Shown here one piece after another: positions 60,355 to 60,539 of a stretch of 60,539 bases of DNA (its first letter is position 1; each line of letters starts with the position of its first letter). The notes under the pieces are model-generated. The model worked only from the letters and a program-made list of their open reading frames with translations, searched no databases and was not told the DNA's origin. The position numbers and the translations under genes are program-made. This DNA is from an uncultured Eubacteriales bacterium (GTDB lineage Bacteria > Bacillota > Clostridia > Oscillospirales > Acutalibacteraceae): positions 1 to 60,539 of the forward strand of contig CAKUMQ010000012.1 of assembly GCA_934667845.1 (NCBI GenBank). The letters are read 5' to 3'.

Positions 60355-60385
60355 AGGCAAGCGGTCGAAAAAACCGTGTAGATGT

Positions 60386-60461
60386 GCACCATTAGCTCAG
60401 TTGGTAGAGCACCTGACTCTTAATCAGGGTGTCCCGGGTTCGAGCCCCTGATGGTGCACCA
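60386..60461 (+). tRNA. tRNA-Lys (anticodon CTT)
   Basis: The 76-nt cloverleaf has acceptor GCACCAT/ATGGTGC, a D-arm with AGTTGGTA, anticodon loop CTCTTAA in stem CCTGA/TCAGG, T-loop TTCGAGC and encoded CCA. The T-stem has one C-U mismatch (second pair), which is mildly unusual. Confidence 0.97.
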
Positions 60462-60464
60462 TAC

Positions 60465-60539
60465 GGCCCGTTGGTCAAGTGGCCTAAGACTCCGGCCTCT
60501 CACGCCGGCAACAGCGGTTCGAATCCGCTACGGGTCACC
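60465..60539 (+). tRNA. tRNA-Glu (anticodon CTC), cut at the last base
   Basis: Acceptor GGCCCGT pairs with ACGGGTC (one G-U). The anticodon loop CTCTCAC lies in stem CCGGC/GCCGG, and T-loop TTCGAAT is present. CC of the encoded CCA is the last sequence in the window. It reads GAG codons. It is three bases after tRNA-Lys and cotranscribed. Confidence 0.96.

Overview
The window looks like a chromosomal segment of a GC-rich anaerobic Bacillota, class Clostridia, most likely Oscillospirales-like. The pointers are [FeFe]-hydrogenases with many ferredoxin domains, pyruvate phosphate dikinase, a CIRCE element on groES-groEL, WYL and CdaR/PucR-type regulators, lipoproteins, an NPDTG cell-wall sorting tail and CCA-encoding tRNAs. 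No phage, transposase or CRISPR is visible. High GC creates very long antisense open frames that are not genes.

Region 1 (1-25.8 kb) is a glycan-utilisation locus. After the last codons of an aspartate kinase and its terminator come about 13 minus-strand genes. Read in the direction of transcription from a divergent control region at 24 kb they are: a GH106-like glycosidase, a cytosolic GH13 enzyme, a large solute-binding protein fused to binding modules, two CUT1 permeases, an NHL/Yip1 membrane protein, a DUF5696 lipoprotein, two more permeases, a secreted membrane-anchored GH13 enzyme, a lipoprotein solute-binding protein, a wall-anchored protein with a duplicated domain and a CE2-like esterase. 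A LacI-family regulator reads the other way and LacI-type palindromes lie between them. No importer ATPase is encoded, so a shared MsmK-type ATPase elsewhere is implied.

Region 2 (25.8-37.2 kb) holds ftsE-ftsX, an EnvC-like M23 peptidase and an S41 peptidase homologue whose catalytic Ser and Lys both appear to be replaced. Next are a CdaR-like regulator, a DUF3048 lipoprotein, and two secreted proteins that share an N-terminal domain although one is strikingly AT-rich. An internally deleted trans-aconitate methyltransferase, a LacA-type acetyltransferase and a 617-bp tandem duplication of a small membrane-protein gene complete it.

Region 3 (37.2-42.2 kb) is a sensory hydrogenase operon: two thioredoxin-like 2Fe-2S proteins, a PAS-containing hydrogenase-like sensor, a SpoIIE/PP2C phosphatase and a monomeric ferredoxin-type [FeFe]-hydrogenase. 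A Rex-like operator overlaps its promoter.

Region 4 (42.2-47.6 kb) is an RNA-repair-like locus: RtcB ligase, a DUF2828/Ro60-like von Willebrand protein, a structured intergenic RNA candidate with a tRNA T-arm mimic and a three-way junction, and two WYL regulators. This is the strongest candidate for an undescribed system.

Region 5 (47.6-60.5 kb) is housekeeping: ppdK, pth-mfd, a MerR regulator, a DUF6591-like lipoprotein, groES-groEL, a lipid kinase, an rRNA methyltransferase, tRNA-Lys(CTT) and tRNA-Glu(CTC).
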